Below, one piece after another: positions 6,059 through 6,093 of a stretch of 6,093 nucleotides of DNA (position 1 is its first letter; each line of letters begins with the position of its first letter). The translations under genes were made by a program, and so were the position numbers. Source of the DNA: Parabacteroides sp. (GTDB lineage Bacteria > Bacteroidota > Bacteroidia > Bacteroidales > Tannerellaceae); assembly GCA_019411205.1 (NCBI GenBank), contig DXRF01000058.1:5072-11164 (forward strand), in the 5' to 3' direction. The notes under the pieces are model-generated. The model was not told the origin of the DNA and did no database searches. It saw only the letters and a list, made by a program, of their open reading frames with translations.

Positions 6059-6093
6059 CATGAAAATAAGGGAATGCAATGAATCCCCTCATG

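Noticed and set aside
5886..6092. Minus-strand open frame (68 codons) at the right edge
   Set aside because: It overlaps the 3' end of the Cys-rich gene in antisense, has no signal or domain, and the + strand has promoter-like elements in the same stretch.

Overview
The window looks like a chromosomal core region of a Bacteroidales bacterium, most likely Parabacteroides or a close Tannerellaceae relative. The evidence is the gene content, the lack of strong Shine-Dalgarno sequences, TAnnTTTG-type promoter motifs and a LolA-like protein ending in the Bacteroidetes-style EIIDLR tail. The genus is inferred from general recognition and could not be checked by a search. All credible genes are on the + strand.

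Layout: (1) 1-1528 is the 3' part of ftsK, encoding the DNA translocase motor of the divisome; its membrane and linker regions lie to the left of the window. (2) 1547-2215 encodes a LolA-like periplasmic lipoprotein chaperone, 18 bp downstream. (3) 2216-2294 is an AT-rich spacer built almost entirely of 7-bp repeats, which form an inverted repeat and may carry a weak promoter. (4) 2295-3248 is trxB, thioredoxin reductase. (5) 3256-4032 encodes an exported glycerophosphodiester phosphodiesterase, 7 bp after trxB. (6) 4037-5524 encodes an exported GHL10-type (DUF187) glycoside-hydrolase-like protein with a C-terminal fibronectin-III-like domain, 4 bp further on. (7) 5573-5977 encodes a small exported Cys-rich protein that resembles the Bacteroidetes HYC_CC_PP family and has its own promoter-like motif immediately upstream. 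(8) 5978-6093 is an intergenic stretch with another promoter-like -7 element; the next gene probably starts at or beyond the right edge.

Functionally, ftsK, lolA, the phosphodiesterase and the GHL10 protein all serve the envelope or division: chromosome segregation, lipoprotein delivery, phospholipid head-group turnover and possibly peptidoglycan glycan trimming. trxB supplies reducing power in the cytoplasm. The tight spacing suggests two co-transcribed blocks, ftsK-lolA and trxB-gdpD-GHL10, separated by the repeat-rich spacer. I see no mobile element, CRISPR array, RNA gene or clear undescribed multi-gene system. The most notable items are the heptamer-repeat spacer, a potentially leaderless Cys-rich gene, and a DigH-related hydrolase linked to ftsK.
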